The notes under the pieces were generated by a model that saw nothing but the letters and a program-made list of their open reading frames with translations, was not told the origin of the DNA and searched no databases. From NCBI GenBank assembly GCA_021733925.1, contig JAIPJY010000020.1:48019-112018 (forward strand): DNA of 64,000 nt. The letters run 5' to 3'. Shown here piece after piece: positions 50,319 through 58,258 of the stretch. The position numbers were made by a program, and so were the translations under genes. Within the stretch, counting starts at the first letter, position 1, and each line of letters begins with the position of its first letter. Source of the DNA: Prosthecobacter sp. GTDB lineage: Bacteria; Verrucomicrobiota; Verrucomicrobiia; Verrucomicrobiales; Verrucomicrobiaceae.

Positions 50319-51166
50319 ACATGGCTCCGCGAATGAAAAAAATGAAGGATGGGTGGGGGGATTCTCTGCCCGCCTCGGGCCTTGCAGATTCCAAACAGGA
50401 CGTTTACGACCCGGGTGAGCCAACGACCATCACTCCTGACCAGAACACCCTTCTGCACACGGAAGGACTGAAAAAGGTCTATGATGGCCGCGCTGTGGTC
50501 AATGGCGTCGACATCGAAGTCAAAAGCGGTGAAATCGTCGGCCTGCTCGGCCCGAACGGTGCCGGCAAGACGACCACCTTCTACATGATCGTCGGTCTCG
50601 TGCAGCCGAATGGCGGCAAGGTGATGTTCGACGGCAAAGACACCACGAATCAGCCGATGTACATGCGCTCCAGGCTTGGCATGGGCTACCTGCCGCAGGA
50701 AGAGTCCATCTTCCGCCGCCTCACCGTACGTGAAAACATCATGGGCGTGATGGAAACCCAGCCCTACTCGCGCGAGGAGCGTGAGGAGCAGACCCAGTCC
50801 CTGATGGAAAAATTCGGCATTGACCATGTCGCTGATAATCTGGCCATCACCCTCAGCGGCGGTGAAAAACGCCGTCTCACCATCGCCCGCTCCCTCGTCA
50901 CCTCGCCCAAGCTCCTCATGCTCGATGAGCCCTTCAGCGGCGTTGATCCCATCGCCGTCAGCGAAATTCAGGAGATCATCCGCATGCTGCGCAGTGCCGG
51001 CCTCGCCATTCTCATCACCGACCACAACGTGCGTGAAACTCTCAACATCGTGGATCGCGCCTACCTCATCTTTGAGGGCAAGGTGCGCCGCCACGGCAGC
51101 AAAGATTTTCTCGTCAATGATGATGAAGCCCGCCGCCTATATCTGGGCGAAGGGTTCACCATGTAA
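50315..51166 (+). CDS. lptB: LPS export ABC transporter ATPase LptB
   Basis: A 283-residue ABC ATPase. Start GTG 50315 overlaps the lptA stop; ATG 50321 is an alternative. The first 45 residues are an extra N-terminal extension. Walker A GPNGAGKTT (K85), the LptB-type GYLPQEESIFRRLTV, signature LSGGEKRR, Walker B LLMLDEPFSGVDPIAV and H-loop ITDHNVRETL all match LptB. It energises extraction of LPS from the inner membrane. Operon with kdsA, lptC and lptA. Confidence 0.95.
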   Translation: MNMAPRMKKMKDGWGDSLPASGLADSKQDVYDPGEPTTITPDQNTLLHTEGLKKVYDGRAVVNGVDIEVKSGEIVGLLGPNGAGKTTTFYMIVGLVQPNGGKVMFDGKDTTNQPMYMRSRLGMGYLPQEESIFRRLTVRENIMGVMETQPYSREEREEQTQSLMEKFGIDHVADNLAITLSGGEKRRLTIARSLVTSPKLLMLDEPFSGVDPIAVSEIQEIIRMLRSAGLAILITDHNVRETLNIVDRAYLIFEGKVRRHGSKDFLVNDDEARRLYLGEGFTM

Positions 51167-51183
51167 ATTTAATCCAACCCAAA

Positions 51184-51190
51184 AAGGAGA
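51184..51190 (+). promoter_or_regulatory. Strong Shine-Dalgarno of hpf
   Basis: AAGGAGA lies six bases upstream of the hpf ATG. Most genes in this window lack so clear a site, so hpf is probably translated efficiently on its own. Confidence 0.8.
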
Positions 51191-51196
51191 ACCACC

Positions 51197-51802
51197 ATGC
51201 AAAAACACAACGTCAACCTCCCCATCATCGTCACCGCACGACACATGGAAGTCACCGATGCGATCCGCGATTACGCCCATAAAAAAATCGAAGGACTCCA
51301 CCTTGATTATCCCCGCATCATTGAGGCCAAGGTCGTGCTCGACGTCCAGAACCATCACCGACACATCGCGGAAATCATTCTCTTCTGCGCCGACCACATC
51401 GTCATTGAAGTCAAGTCCGTCACCGAGGACATCTATGCTTCCATCGACGAAAGCGCCGCCAAAATCGCCCGGCGCATGCGCAAGTATAAGACCCGCCTGC
51501 TCAGAAACCATCGTCCCCGCGGAGAAGTCTCCATCCGTCACATCGAGGAGCACGTCTTCCATCAGGAAGTGCTGCACACCGAAGAAGAGCACGTCGAGCC
51601 TTCCTACGTGCACAAGGAGAAGTACAAAATCCGTCCGCTCTATGCTGACGAAGCCATGATGGATCTCGAAATCAGCGATCGTCCCTTCGTGATCTTCCAC
51701 AATCAGAAGACCCACAAGCTCGCCCTGCTGTTCCGCCGCAAGGATGGCGACTACGGCCTCATCGAGCCCGAAATGGAAGCCGCCAACGGCGTGGCCAACT
51801 AA
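51197..51802 (+). CDS. hpf: Ribosome hibernation promoting factor (long form)
   Basis: A 201-residue protein of the long HPF class. Residues about 5-105 form the ribosome-binding domain (IIVTARHMEVTDAIRDYAHK, EVKSVTEDIYASIDES, then a basic KIARRMRKYKTRLLR stretch). The C-terminal domain (about 145-195: YKIRPLYADEAMMDLEISDR, FVIFHNQKTHKLALLFRRKD) is the dimerisation domain that alone forms 100S ribosome dimers. Proteobacterial lptB is also followed by rpoN and hpf; here rpoN is missing between lptB and hpf. Confidence 0.95.
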   Translation: MQKHNVNLPIIVTARHMEVTDAIRDYAHKKIEGLHLDYPRIIEAKVVLDVQNHHRHIAEIILFCADHIVIEVKSVTEDIYASIDESAAKIARRMRKYKTRLLRNHRPRGEVSIRHIEEHVFHQEVLHTEEEHVEPSYVHKEKYKIRPLYADEAMMDLEISDRPFVIFHNQKTHKLALLFRRKDGDYGLIEPEMEAANGVAN

Positions 51803-51819
51803 GGCCCGCTCAGTCGATC

Positions 51820-51892
51820 AACTCACCCACGGAGCGGCCTGAATTCAGGCCGCTTCTTTTTTGTGGCTCGCCCATGCACTTGGCCAGCAGAC
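51820..51892. repeat. Left copy of a direct repeat bounding a 548-bp insertion
   Basis: This stretch repeats the block at 52441-52539: the terminator plus the last codons of the olsF-like gene. The left copy keeps LLAK.MGE codons in the minus frame but lacks about 26 bp between two CTCGCC sequences that are present in the right copy, consistent with a deletion between short repeats. The left copy is therefore a decayed duplicate. Confidence 0.75.
51833..51862 (+). terminator. Intrinsic terminator of hpf
   Basis: AGCGGCCTG and CAGGCCGCT pair around AATT, followed by TCTTTTTT. A near-identical copy is at 52454-52483, at the end of the olsF-like gene, so the terminator was duplicated along with neighbouring sequence. 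Confidence 0.9.
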
Positions 51893-52440
51893 TTAATCAG
51901 GGCGTTTAATAAATTCGTATCCGGTTGATCCAGGGCAGCCAAAGCGGTTCTCCCTCTCCCCGCCCCTGACGCACGACGACACCGAATCAGTTTCTTCGGG
52001 GGAGAGGGCCGGGGTGAGGGGATTTGCTTTGTGTCCGCACGATGTGATGTGCCAAGCAGGCCATGCAATAATTTAAAATAATCCAAGAGCATATCATACC
52101 ATGAGTCATTGAAAGCGACCTGGCTGAATGTCCTCAGTGAATGCAGTTGCTCGCTGCCTCCATGAGGCATGAAGCTCTGCCTTTTCTTGTCGCGGTGTTG
52201 CTCTCTTTCGTCATCCCGTTCCGCTTCACCCCAGCCCTGAAAGGGCTGCGGATTACAGCCCAGGGTCAGCCGAGCCTCAGCGAGGCGACCCTGGGTTAGG
52301 CCAAACCAAATCGGAAAGCAAACCCAGGACATTCTTCATCCACCGCGTCCACCAGCAGCGCCATCCCGCATCCCCGCTGCAGCGATCGGCGCTCGTTGCC
52401 ACATACTCCCAAATTCATCATGGATGCCTGCGGACAACCC
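51893..52440. other. 548-bp insertion between the two repeat copies
   Basis: No credible gene. It contains a palindromic element (about 51948-52020: CCCTCTCCCC and GGGGGAGAGGG arms, a type common between genes in many bacteria) and a dispersed repeat (52229-52384). The duplicated borders suggest it was inserted with duplication of host sequence. Confidence 0.7.
52229..52384. repeat. Dispersed intergenic repeat, copy 2
   Basis: Partner of 25236-25384 (see that entry for shared blocks). It begins with the stem AGCCCTGAAAGGGCT and continues through CCGAGCCTCAGCGAGGC to CCCCGCTGCAGCG. It lies inside the 548-bp insertion between hpf and the olsF-like gene. Confidence 0.75.
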
Positions 52441-52539
52441 AACTCACTCACGGAGCGGCCTGGTTTCAGGCCGCTTCTTTTTTGTGACTCGCCAGATACT
52501 GGCGGCAGTTTTCCTCGCCCATGTACTTCGCCAGCAGAC
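52441..52539. repeat. Right copy of the direct repeat (terminator and end of olsF-like gene)
   Basis: The intact copy, spanning the stop codon and last codons of the olsF-like gene. The hairpin AGCGGCCTG-GTTT-CAGGCCGCT with its T-run (52454-52483, plus strand) is embedded in the codons for the C-terminal HKKEAA, so terminator and protein tail share bases. Confidence 0.75.
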
Positions 52540-54274
52540 GTGCATCCGTCTCCGTGAAATCGACCATGATCAGGCCATCCACGACCGAGGAGAAATCCTT
52601 GTCCACGTTGAAGCTCAGCAGCGTCGCGTTCAGCTTCAGGTAGTGCTTCAGCAGAATCGGAATGCCCTTGCCGTCCGTCTCCAGGCTGGAGATCAGCGCA
52701 GAGCAGTCGTCCACGTTCTGCAGATCCGCGCTGATGAACTCGCGCATCATGCGGCGGCTGCGCATGTAGCGGAAGGGATTGCGCGCCTTCACAAAACTCG
52801 AGAGGTGCGGATGCATGCGGTTGTCCTGCAGAAACTCCACGATCATCTTTCTCGACAGGCTGCTGTAGTCCTTGCTGATGCTCACCGGGCCAAACAGCTT
52901 TTTGTAACGCGGATTGCGTGCGATCCAGTGCGCGATGCCCTTCCACAGCAGCGGCAGGGACGCCAGATTGCGCTGGTAGGCCTTGATGATGAAACTGCGC
53001 CCCATCTCCACCGCATGCTCCAGATTGGCCAGGAACGGTTTTTCAAATCGGAACAGCGTGCTCGTGTAAAGCCCCTTGGAACCGTACTCGCGCAGAATGA
53101 TGTCTGCACGTCCGAGCCGGTAGGCCCCCGCGACCTTTTCCTTCTCCTCATCCCACAGAATGAGGTGCTCGTAGTAGCGGTCGTACTTGTCCAGGTCGAT
53201 GTCATTGCCGCTGCCCTCACCGACTTCACGGAACGTGATTTCACGCAGACGCCCGATCTCCGGCAGCAGCGCCGGGATCTCATGGGAGTGCGCCTGATAG
53301 ACAGACAAACCGCCCTGCCCAACCAACCGCCCACCGCGCGCGCGGATGCGGTCGATCTCCTCCACCATGTGCGCCTGCTGCGTTTCAGACGGCGGTGTGA
53401 TCGTGATGTTTTCACCCGCGACAGTCAGTTTGGCCATCTCCTCCTTGCCGCGCTGATGCAGCACAAAAGTGTGAATGCGCAGGTAACGTGTCAGGGATTC
53501 ATCATCCTCAAATTTCTTCAGCCGTGAGAAGGGGATGGGCTGCCCCACGTTCATCTGCACCATCGTGTTGGCACGGTTGCAGAATTCGCGCAGCAGCAGG
53601 CCGGTGCGCAGGCGCGGGTGGATCATCCCGGCGGCATGAAACAGGGCGCTGTTGGTGCCGGGAAAGTAAACCGGCAGCACCGTCGCCTGGGTGCGGCGCA
53701 CCAGGGAGCCCACGTGAGTGCTCCAGACCGGTTCATCAATGCCGCGTCCGGGTTTGTAGGAGGCCACTTCACCTGCTGGAAAAATGATCAGCGCTCCACC
53801 ACTGCGCAGCAGCCGGATGGCTTCCTTCATCGGTCCCAGGTTGCGCTTGGCGGCGCCTTCACCACCAAAAGGGTCCACTGGAATCACATGATCTGCCAGC
53901 TCCTTCATCGCCAGCAGCAGTGAATTGGTCATCACCTTCAGATCGGGCCGGAACTGCCCCGCCCACCGGGCCAGCATGATGGGGTCAATCACCCCAAACG
54001 GATGATTGGCCACGATGATCAGCGGCCCCTGCTTGGGAAACTCAAACTCCGCCGGCAGATCGACTTCCTCTTGCAGGCTGAGCGAATGCGCCACCGAATC
54101 AAACCATGCAAATGCATTGGGATGTTGCGGGTGCATCTTGAACAACCGCGCAGACTCCTCGTAGCATTCATTGAAACCACGCAGTCCCAGAGCTTTTTCC
54201 ACGGCGGGACCGATCAGGCGGTAGATCCGCCGCTGAAATGGGGTTTTGAGATGCTCGCTGAGGTCGATAACCAT
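52466..54274 (-). CDS. olsF: Bifunctional acyltransferase, OlsF-like (ornithine-lipid synthase type)
   Basis: A 602-residue protein. Residues about 70-290 form a PlsC-type acyltransferase domain: IIVANHPFGVIDP (the NHPFG variant of the HX4D box) and IIFPAGEVASY. Residues about 320-600 are a GNAT-like acyl-ACP N-acyltransferase domain of the OlsB type: ITFREVGEGSGNDIDLDKYD, VAGAYRLGRADIILRE, GRSFI and LWKGIAHWI. This domain order matches OlsF, where the C-terminal part N-acylates ornithine and the N-terminal part O-acylates the product. I infer aminolipid synthesis; ornithine is the known but unproven substrate. Start ATG 54274 is preferred over 54319. Confidence 0.8.
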   Translation of the reverse strand: MVIDLSEHLKTPFQRRIYRLIGPAVEKALGLRGFNECYEESARLFKMHPQHPNAFAWFDSVAHSLSLQEEVDLPAEFEFPKQGPLIIVANHPFGVIDPIMLARWAGQFRPDLKVMTNSLLLAMKELADHVIPVDPFGGEGAAKRNLGPMKEAIRLLRSGGALIIFPAGEVASYKPGRGIDEPVWSTHVGSLVRRTQATVLPVYFPGTNSALFHAAGMIHPRLRTGLLLREFCNRANTMVQMNVGQPIPFSRLKKFEDDESLTRYLRIHTFVLHQRGKEEMAKLTVAGENITITPPSETQQAHMVEEIDRIRARGGRLVGQGGLSVYQAHSHEIPALLPEIGRLREITFREVGEGSGNDIDLDKYDRYYEHLILWDEEKEKVAGAYRLGRADIILREYGSKGLYTSTLFRFEKPFLANLEHAVEMGRSFIIKAYQRNLASLPLLWKGIAHWIARNPRYKKLFGPVSISKDYSSLSRKMIVEFLQDNRMHPHLSSFVKARNPFRYMRSRRMMREFISADLQNVDDCSALISSLETDGKGIPILLKHYLKLNATLLSFNVDKDFSSVVDGLIMVDFTETDARLLAKYMGEENCRQYLASHKKEAA

Positions 54275-54367
54275 GGCTTGGGATAACGGGTGCCACCCAT
54301 CCTCACGAATACGCTTCAAGCAAGCGCCATCGGTGAATCGATTTCGCCATTCTTAAAAATGAAAACG

Positions 54368-55120
54368 TCAGTTCAGAGCATTCTGGATTTGACTCATCCA
54401 GAATTCCGCTCGGGCGGCAAAGGTCAGATCATCCTTCTGGTACAGCACGCCGCGCGACACATTCACCAGCAGCGGCGCCTTTCGCCCGCTGCCCTTCAGT
54501 GACCCCAGATCGCCCCCCTGCGCCCCGAGTCCCGGGATCAGCAGTGGCACGTCCGGAATGTGATCCAGCACATTCGGCGCGGCATTCGTCAAACCCACCA
54601 CCAGCCCCGCCTGCGGATGCCCCGCCGTCATGGCGGCCACCAGTTCATACACCTGGCGGTCGCCGGTTGGCTGCAGTTCGATGTCCTTCGCGCCCGGATT
54701 CGAGGTCACCCCCAGCAGGTACAGCCCCTTGTCCGCGTATTTCAAAAACGGCTCCAGCGTATCCCGGCCCATGTAGGCGTTCAGCGTCACCGCATCCACA
54801 TTCATCGCTTCAAAACAGGCCTTCGCGTAATACCCCTGCGTCTCGCCGATGTCCCCGCGCTTCACATCCAGCACCACCGGGATCTCCTTCGGGATCTCCT
54901 TCAAAATCTCCTCCAGCATCTTCATCCCGCGCCAGCCCAGCGCCTCAAAGTACGCCGAGTTCGGCTTGAACGCCGCCGCATACGGAGCCGTCTGCTCGAT
55001 CACATCCAGAATCCACCGCTTCGTCGATTCTTCCGCGTTTTCCGCCCGCACATCCAGCCCCACGCAGAGATTGGATCCAGTCTTGGCGATGCGTTGATTC
55101 AGTTTGTCGAGAAAGGTCAT
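54368..55120 (-). CDS. pyrF: Orotidine 5'-phosphate decarboxylase
   Basis: A 250-residue type-2 PyrF, converting OMP to UMP in pyrimidine synthesis. The catalytic segment VVLDVKRGDIGET has the Lys-Asp pair, and VTLNAYMGRDTLEPF, GVTSNPGA and the C-terminal LVNVSRGV segment are typical of this class. ATG 55120 begins the conserved MTFLDKLNQRI. Start region is divergent from purE with 90 bp between the starts, so pyrimidine and purine genes may share a control region. Confidence 0.95.
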   Translation of the reverse strand: MTFLDKLNQRIAKTGSNLCVGLDVRAENAEESTKRWILDVIEQTAPYAAAFKPNSAYFEALGWRGMKMLEEILKEIPKEIPVVLDVKRGDIGETQGYYAKACFEAMNVDAVTLNAYMGRDTLEPFLKYADKGLYLLGVTSNPGAKDIELQPTGDRQVYELVAAMTAGHPQAGLVVGLTNAAPNVLDHIPDVPLLIPGLGAQGGDLGSLKGSGRKAPLLVNVSRGVLYQKDDLTFAARAEFWMSQIQNALN

Positions 55121-55210
55121 GTTCCTGATTTCATCGCACGGCTTTTCCTCCGCGCCAAATCGAAGATTTGACGCTGTCACCCTGCCCGCCATTTTGACCC
55201 CCATACCCCG

Positions 55211-55732
55211 ATGAGCAACACCACCGCCAGCAAGCCCCTCGTGGGCATCATCATGGGCTCCAGTTCCGACTGGCCCACCCTCCAAAATGCCGCCCAGGTG
55301 CTCACCGACTTCGGCATCCCCTTTGAAAAGAAAGTCGTCAGCGCCCACCGCACGCCCCAGCTCCTCTACGATTACGCCACCACCGCCTCAGACCGCGGCC
55401 TCAAGTGCATCATCGCCGGTGCCGGCGGTGCCGCCCACCTCCCCGGCATGACCGCCAGCATGACCACCATCCCCGTCCTCGGCGTCCCGGTACAAAGCCG
55501 TGCCCTCAGCGGCGTGGACAGCCTCTACTCCATCGTCCAGATGCCCGGCGGCATCCCTGTCGCCACCTTTGCCATTGGCAATGCAGGCGCTCTAAACGCC
55601 GGACTCTTCGCCGTCTCCATGCTCGCGAATGACAATCCCGACCTCGTCGCCAAACTGAAAACCTTCCGCGAGCGCCAGACCCAAAAAGTCCTCGAAAGCC
55701 AGAAGGAACTCGAAGTCGAACCCAAGGCATGA
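55211..55732 (+). CDS. purE: 5-(carboxyamino)imidazole ribonucleotide mutase
   Basis: A 173-residue class-I Pur[15 protein letters not shown] is the phosphate-binding motif, VVSAHRTP holds the catalytic His, and [13 protein letters not shown], a PVLGVPVQS segment and [14 protein letters not shown] are all conserved. It moves the carboxylate of N5-CAIR to C4 in purine synthesis. Its stop overlaps the purK start (ATGA), so product transfer between the pair is expected. The C-terminal tail is charged and slightly longer than usual. Confidence 0.96.
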   Translation: MSNTTASKPLVGIIMGSSSDWPTLQNAAQVLTDFGIPFEKKVVSAHRTPQLLYDYATTASDRGLKCIIAGAGGAAHLPGMTASMTTIPVLGVPVQSRALSGVDSLYSIVQMPGGIPVATFAIGNAGALNAGLFAVSMLANDNPDLVAKLKTFRERQTQKVLESQKELEVEPKA

Positions 55733-56877
55733 AGTTCCCGCCTCCCTCGACCCTCGGCGTCCTCGGCGGCGGCCAGCTCGGTCGCATGCTCGCCCTCGAA
55801 GCCCGCCGCGCCGGTCACCGCATCGCCATCTTCACCGACGAACCCCAGGGCTGCCCCGCCGGCCAGTTCGCCGACATCGAGATCAACGCCGCCTACGACG
55901 ACACCTCCGCCCTGAACAACTTCCTGCAGCAGGTCGATGTCGTCACCGCCGAGTTCGAAAACATCCCCGCCGCCTGTCTCGCCGCCGTCGAATCAATCAA
56001 ACCCCTGCGCCCCGGAGCCAAGGCCCTCATCACCACCCAGCACCGCGAGCGCGAAAAAAACTTCCTGCGCGATCAAGGCATCGCCTGCGCTCCCTTCCGG
56101 TTGATAGACGACCTCCCCGGACTCGAAGCCGCCGTCGCCGAACTCGGCCGCCCCTGCGTCATCAAAACCGCCGCCTTCGGCTACGACGGCAAAGGCCAGT
56201 ACAAAGTCACCGCAGACACCAACCTCGCCGAAGCCTGGAGCGGCTTCACCGGCCAGCGCGCCGTCGTCGAGCAATGGGTCACCTTCGTCTGCGAAGTCTC
56301 CGTCGTCGGCGCCCGCGGCATCGATGGCAGCATGGCCACCCACGGCTGCGTCGAAAATCAGCACACCCACCACATCCTCGACGTCACCATCGCCCCCGCC
56401 CGTGTCGATCCAAAAATCACCGAGCAAGCCATCGCCCTCTGGAAAGCCGTCGCCGAAGGCCTCGACTACGTCGGCACCATGGCCGTCGAAATGTTCGTGA
56501 CGAGCGATGGCAAAGTCATCGTCAACGAGATCGCCCCCCGCCCCCACAACAGCGGCCACTACACCATCGACGCCTGCCGCACCAATCAGTTCCAGCAGCA
56601 GCAGCGCGCCATCTGCGGCCTCCCCCTCGGCGATGCCACCCAGCACACCCCCGCCGTGATGATCAACCTCCTCGGCGACGTCTGGCCCGCCCCCTTGACC
56701 CACCCCGACTGGTCCCCCGTCCTCAATCACCCCCGCGCCAAACTCCACCTCTACGGCAAACGCGAAGCCCGCCCCCGCCGCAAAATGGGCCACTTCACCG
56801 TCCTCGGAGACACCATCGATCAAGCCCTGTCCGACGCCCTAGCCATCCGCAAAGCACTGGGAATCGGCGTGGATTAA
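55729..56877 (+). CDS. purK: 5-(carboxyamino)imidazole ribonucleotide synthase
   Basis: A 382-residue ATP-grasp enzyme making N5-CAIR from AIR, bicarbonate and [19 protein letters not shown] opens the N-terminal domain; [14 protein letters not shown] is the ATP-grasp loop; [20 protein letters not shown] holds the metal ligands; and a YGK segment appears near the C-terminus. Overlaps purE at its start and, at its stop, overlaps the last bases of the convergent ParE-like toxin gene by four. Confidence 0.96.
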   Translation: MKFPPPSTLGVLGGGQLGRMLALEARRAGHRIAIFTDEPQGCPAGQFADIEINAAYDDTSALNNFLQQVDVVTAEFENIPAACLAAVESIKPLRPGAKALITTQHREREKNFLRDQGIACAPFRLIDDLPGLEAAVAELGRPCVIKTAAFGYDGKGQYKVTADTNLAEAWSGFTGQRAVVEQWVTFVCEVSVVGARGIDGSMATHGCVENQHTHHILDVTIAPARVDPKITEQAIALWKAVAEGLDYVGTMAVEMFVTSDGKVIVNEIAPRPHNSGHYTIDACRTNQFQQQQRAICGLPLGDATQHTPAVMINLLGDVWPAPLTHPDWSPVLNHPRAKLHLYGKREARPRRKMGHFTVLGDTIDQALSDALAIRKALGIGVD

Positions 56878-57167
56878 CGCAGTCTTTTCAGCTTCAACTG
56901 CTGAGCAAAATGCACCAGCGTGACGATCTCCACCTCGTCAAGCCGCACCCGGTAAATGATGCGGTAAGATGCCGCATGAACCTCACGCACATCCAAATCA
57001 GGTGCTTCATGCACGGGGTGTCCTGCATGCGGATGAAGCGCGAGAACATCCGTTCGTTCGATGATTCTGGCTGCCATGCGATCCGCATAAAACGCTGAAT
57101 CCTTGGCGATGTAGGCCCGAATGGCTCGGAGGTCTTTCCGTGCCTGGCTGGACCAGAAAACATTCAC
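56874..57167 (-). CDS. RelE/ParE-family toxin
   Basis: A 97-residue protein with the ParE pattern: VFWSSQARKDLRAIRAYIAK, then HPHAGHPV, REVHAASYRIIYRV and VEIVTLVHFAQQLKL. ParE toxins poison gyrase; RelE relatives cleave mRNA, and the sequence alone cannot settle which. Its start overlaps the stop of the antitoxin gene by four bases, the normal pairing. Confidence 0.88.
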   Translation of the reverse strand: MNVFWSSQARKDLRAIRAYIAKDSAFYADRMAARIIERTDVLALHPHAGHPVHEAPDLDVREVHAASYRIIYRVRLDEVEIVTLVHFAQQLKLKRLR

Positions 57168-57361
57168 GCGATACCGAACTCGCGTTTGATGCTGGCCTGG
57201 GAATGCCGCCGTCCAGCGTTCAAGTCAGCAAGGCCGGCCTCAATCTTCTGCCGCACATAAATCTGCTGCATCACGTCGTCCCATGAAGCTGAAGCGGGAA
57301 GCTTGTCGATCAACCTCCGAGCTTGTTTCTTGGCGCTGACAGCCTTGGTCTTAGCTTTCAT
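57164..57361 (-). CDS. Antitoxin of the ParE-like pair
   Basis: A 65-residue protein: basic N-terminal stretch (MKAKTKAVSAKKQARRLIDK), a helical middle (PASASWDDVMQQIYVRQKIE) and a C-terminal HSQASIKREFGIA tail that would bind the toxin. No clear DNA-binding fold is visible. Order and overlap with the toxin support the assignment. Confidence 0.78.
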   Translation of the reverse strand: MKAKTKAVSAKKQARRLIDKLPASASWDDVMQQIYVRQKIEAGLADLNAGRRHSQASIKREFGIA

Positions 57362-57458
57362 GATTCAAGATGCCCTTGTTAACGCATTTCTCAAGATCGC
57401 ACTTTAGCTCCCTCGATCACTTCGGCCCCAGGATCGGCATTTCCATCGCAGGCTCACC

Positions 57459-58025
57459 CTACATCACCTCCGCCCGCAGTTCCGGAAAAAATGCCTCAAA
57501 GTCCTCCCGAAACCCCTCATACTGAGCCTCCAGCACCGCCAGTGACGCCGCCAGATCAAACGGAAACCTCAGCCTCCGCGACATCCGCCTCAGCGTCGTC
57601 TCAATCCCCTCCAAAGTCACATAGGAGCACAGCCAGTCTCCTGCCCGCATGTGCTCCAGCACCGCGCACGCCTCTGCCGGAATGTGCCCCTGCACCTGCG
57701 GCACCGAGTCATAAAAACCGTGCACAAAGTCCCCCAGCGGCACCGCGCTATGTCCGCCCCAGCCCGCCGCCAGGAAGTGATCATAAAACACATCCGTCAG
57801 CACCCCGCCATACCTCCGAAACGGCTTCTCAAACCTCCTCACACTCCGCCTCACCAGCGGATGCGCGTCCGTAAACGCATCAATCGCCCGATGCCGCTCA
57901 ATCCCCCTCTGAAACCCCTCAGGCAGCCCCACCATCTCCCACGGCCTCAGCCAGTCCGGCAGCAAATTCCCCACCCGAAACTCCACCTCCGGCTCCGACA
58001 AGTAAAGATGCGCCAGCCAGTTCAT
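57459..58025 (-). CDS. acpH: ACP phosphodiesterase-like protein (AcpH/DUF479)
   Basis: A 188-residue protein beginning MNWLAHLYLSEPE, then GNLLPDWLRP, ERHRAIDAFTDAHP, GVLTDVFYDHFLA and FYDSVPQV, all matching the HD-like AcpH family. The metal ligands (H in NWLAHL, D in GNLLPD, H-R-x-I-D, and D-x-x-x-D-H in TDVFYDHF) are intact. In E. coli AcpH removes the phosphopantetheine arm from acyl carrier protein. ATG 58025 starts the conserved region; an upstream start would add 17 residues. Start lies 233 bp from the oxidoreductase gene stop; that gap holds no gene I recognise. Confidence 0.85.
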   Translation of the reverse strand: MNWLAHLYLSEPEVEFRVGNLLPDWLRPWEMVGLPEGFQRGIERHRAIDAFTDAHPLVRRSVRRFEKPFRRYGGVLTDVFYDHFLAAGWGGHSAVPLGDFVHGFYDSVPQVQGHIPAEACAVLEHMRAGDWLCSYVTLEGIETTLRRMSRRLRFPFDLAASLAVLEAQYEGFREDFEAFFPELRAEVM

Positions 58026-58258
58026 CAAACAAAGTGCCCGACTTCCTCCAAAAATCGAGTCCTCAAAAGCCCCCAAGCCTGCGCGAACGCGACGGCTTTT
58101 TTTGGAGTGATGTTGCGAAGCGAGGAACGAGCGCAGCTACCGCTTTCGAACAGGTGAAGGATGCACAAAGTCCGAAGTATATTCGTCCGGCTTCCAAAAG
58201 CGGTGCCGTCGATGCAGGCTTGCGACCTGCATCTCTCTCACCGCACTCAAACGCTCCC

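Noticed and set aside
51823-52332. A minus-strand open frame of 169 codons between hpf and the olsF-like gene
   Set aside because: It runs across a palindromic element, a dispersed repeat and the duplicated terminator; the peptide is a translation of repeats.
58026-58258. A plus-strand open frame running into the oxidoreductase gene
   Set aside because: It extends mostly antisense through a clear Gfo/Idh/MocA gene; the intergenic part has no start context or domain.
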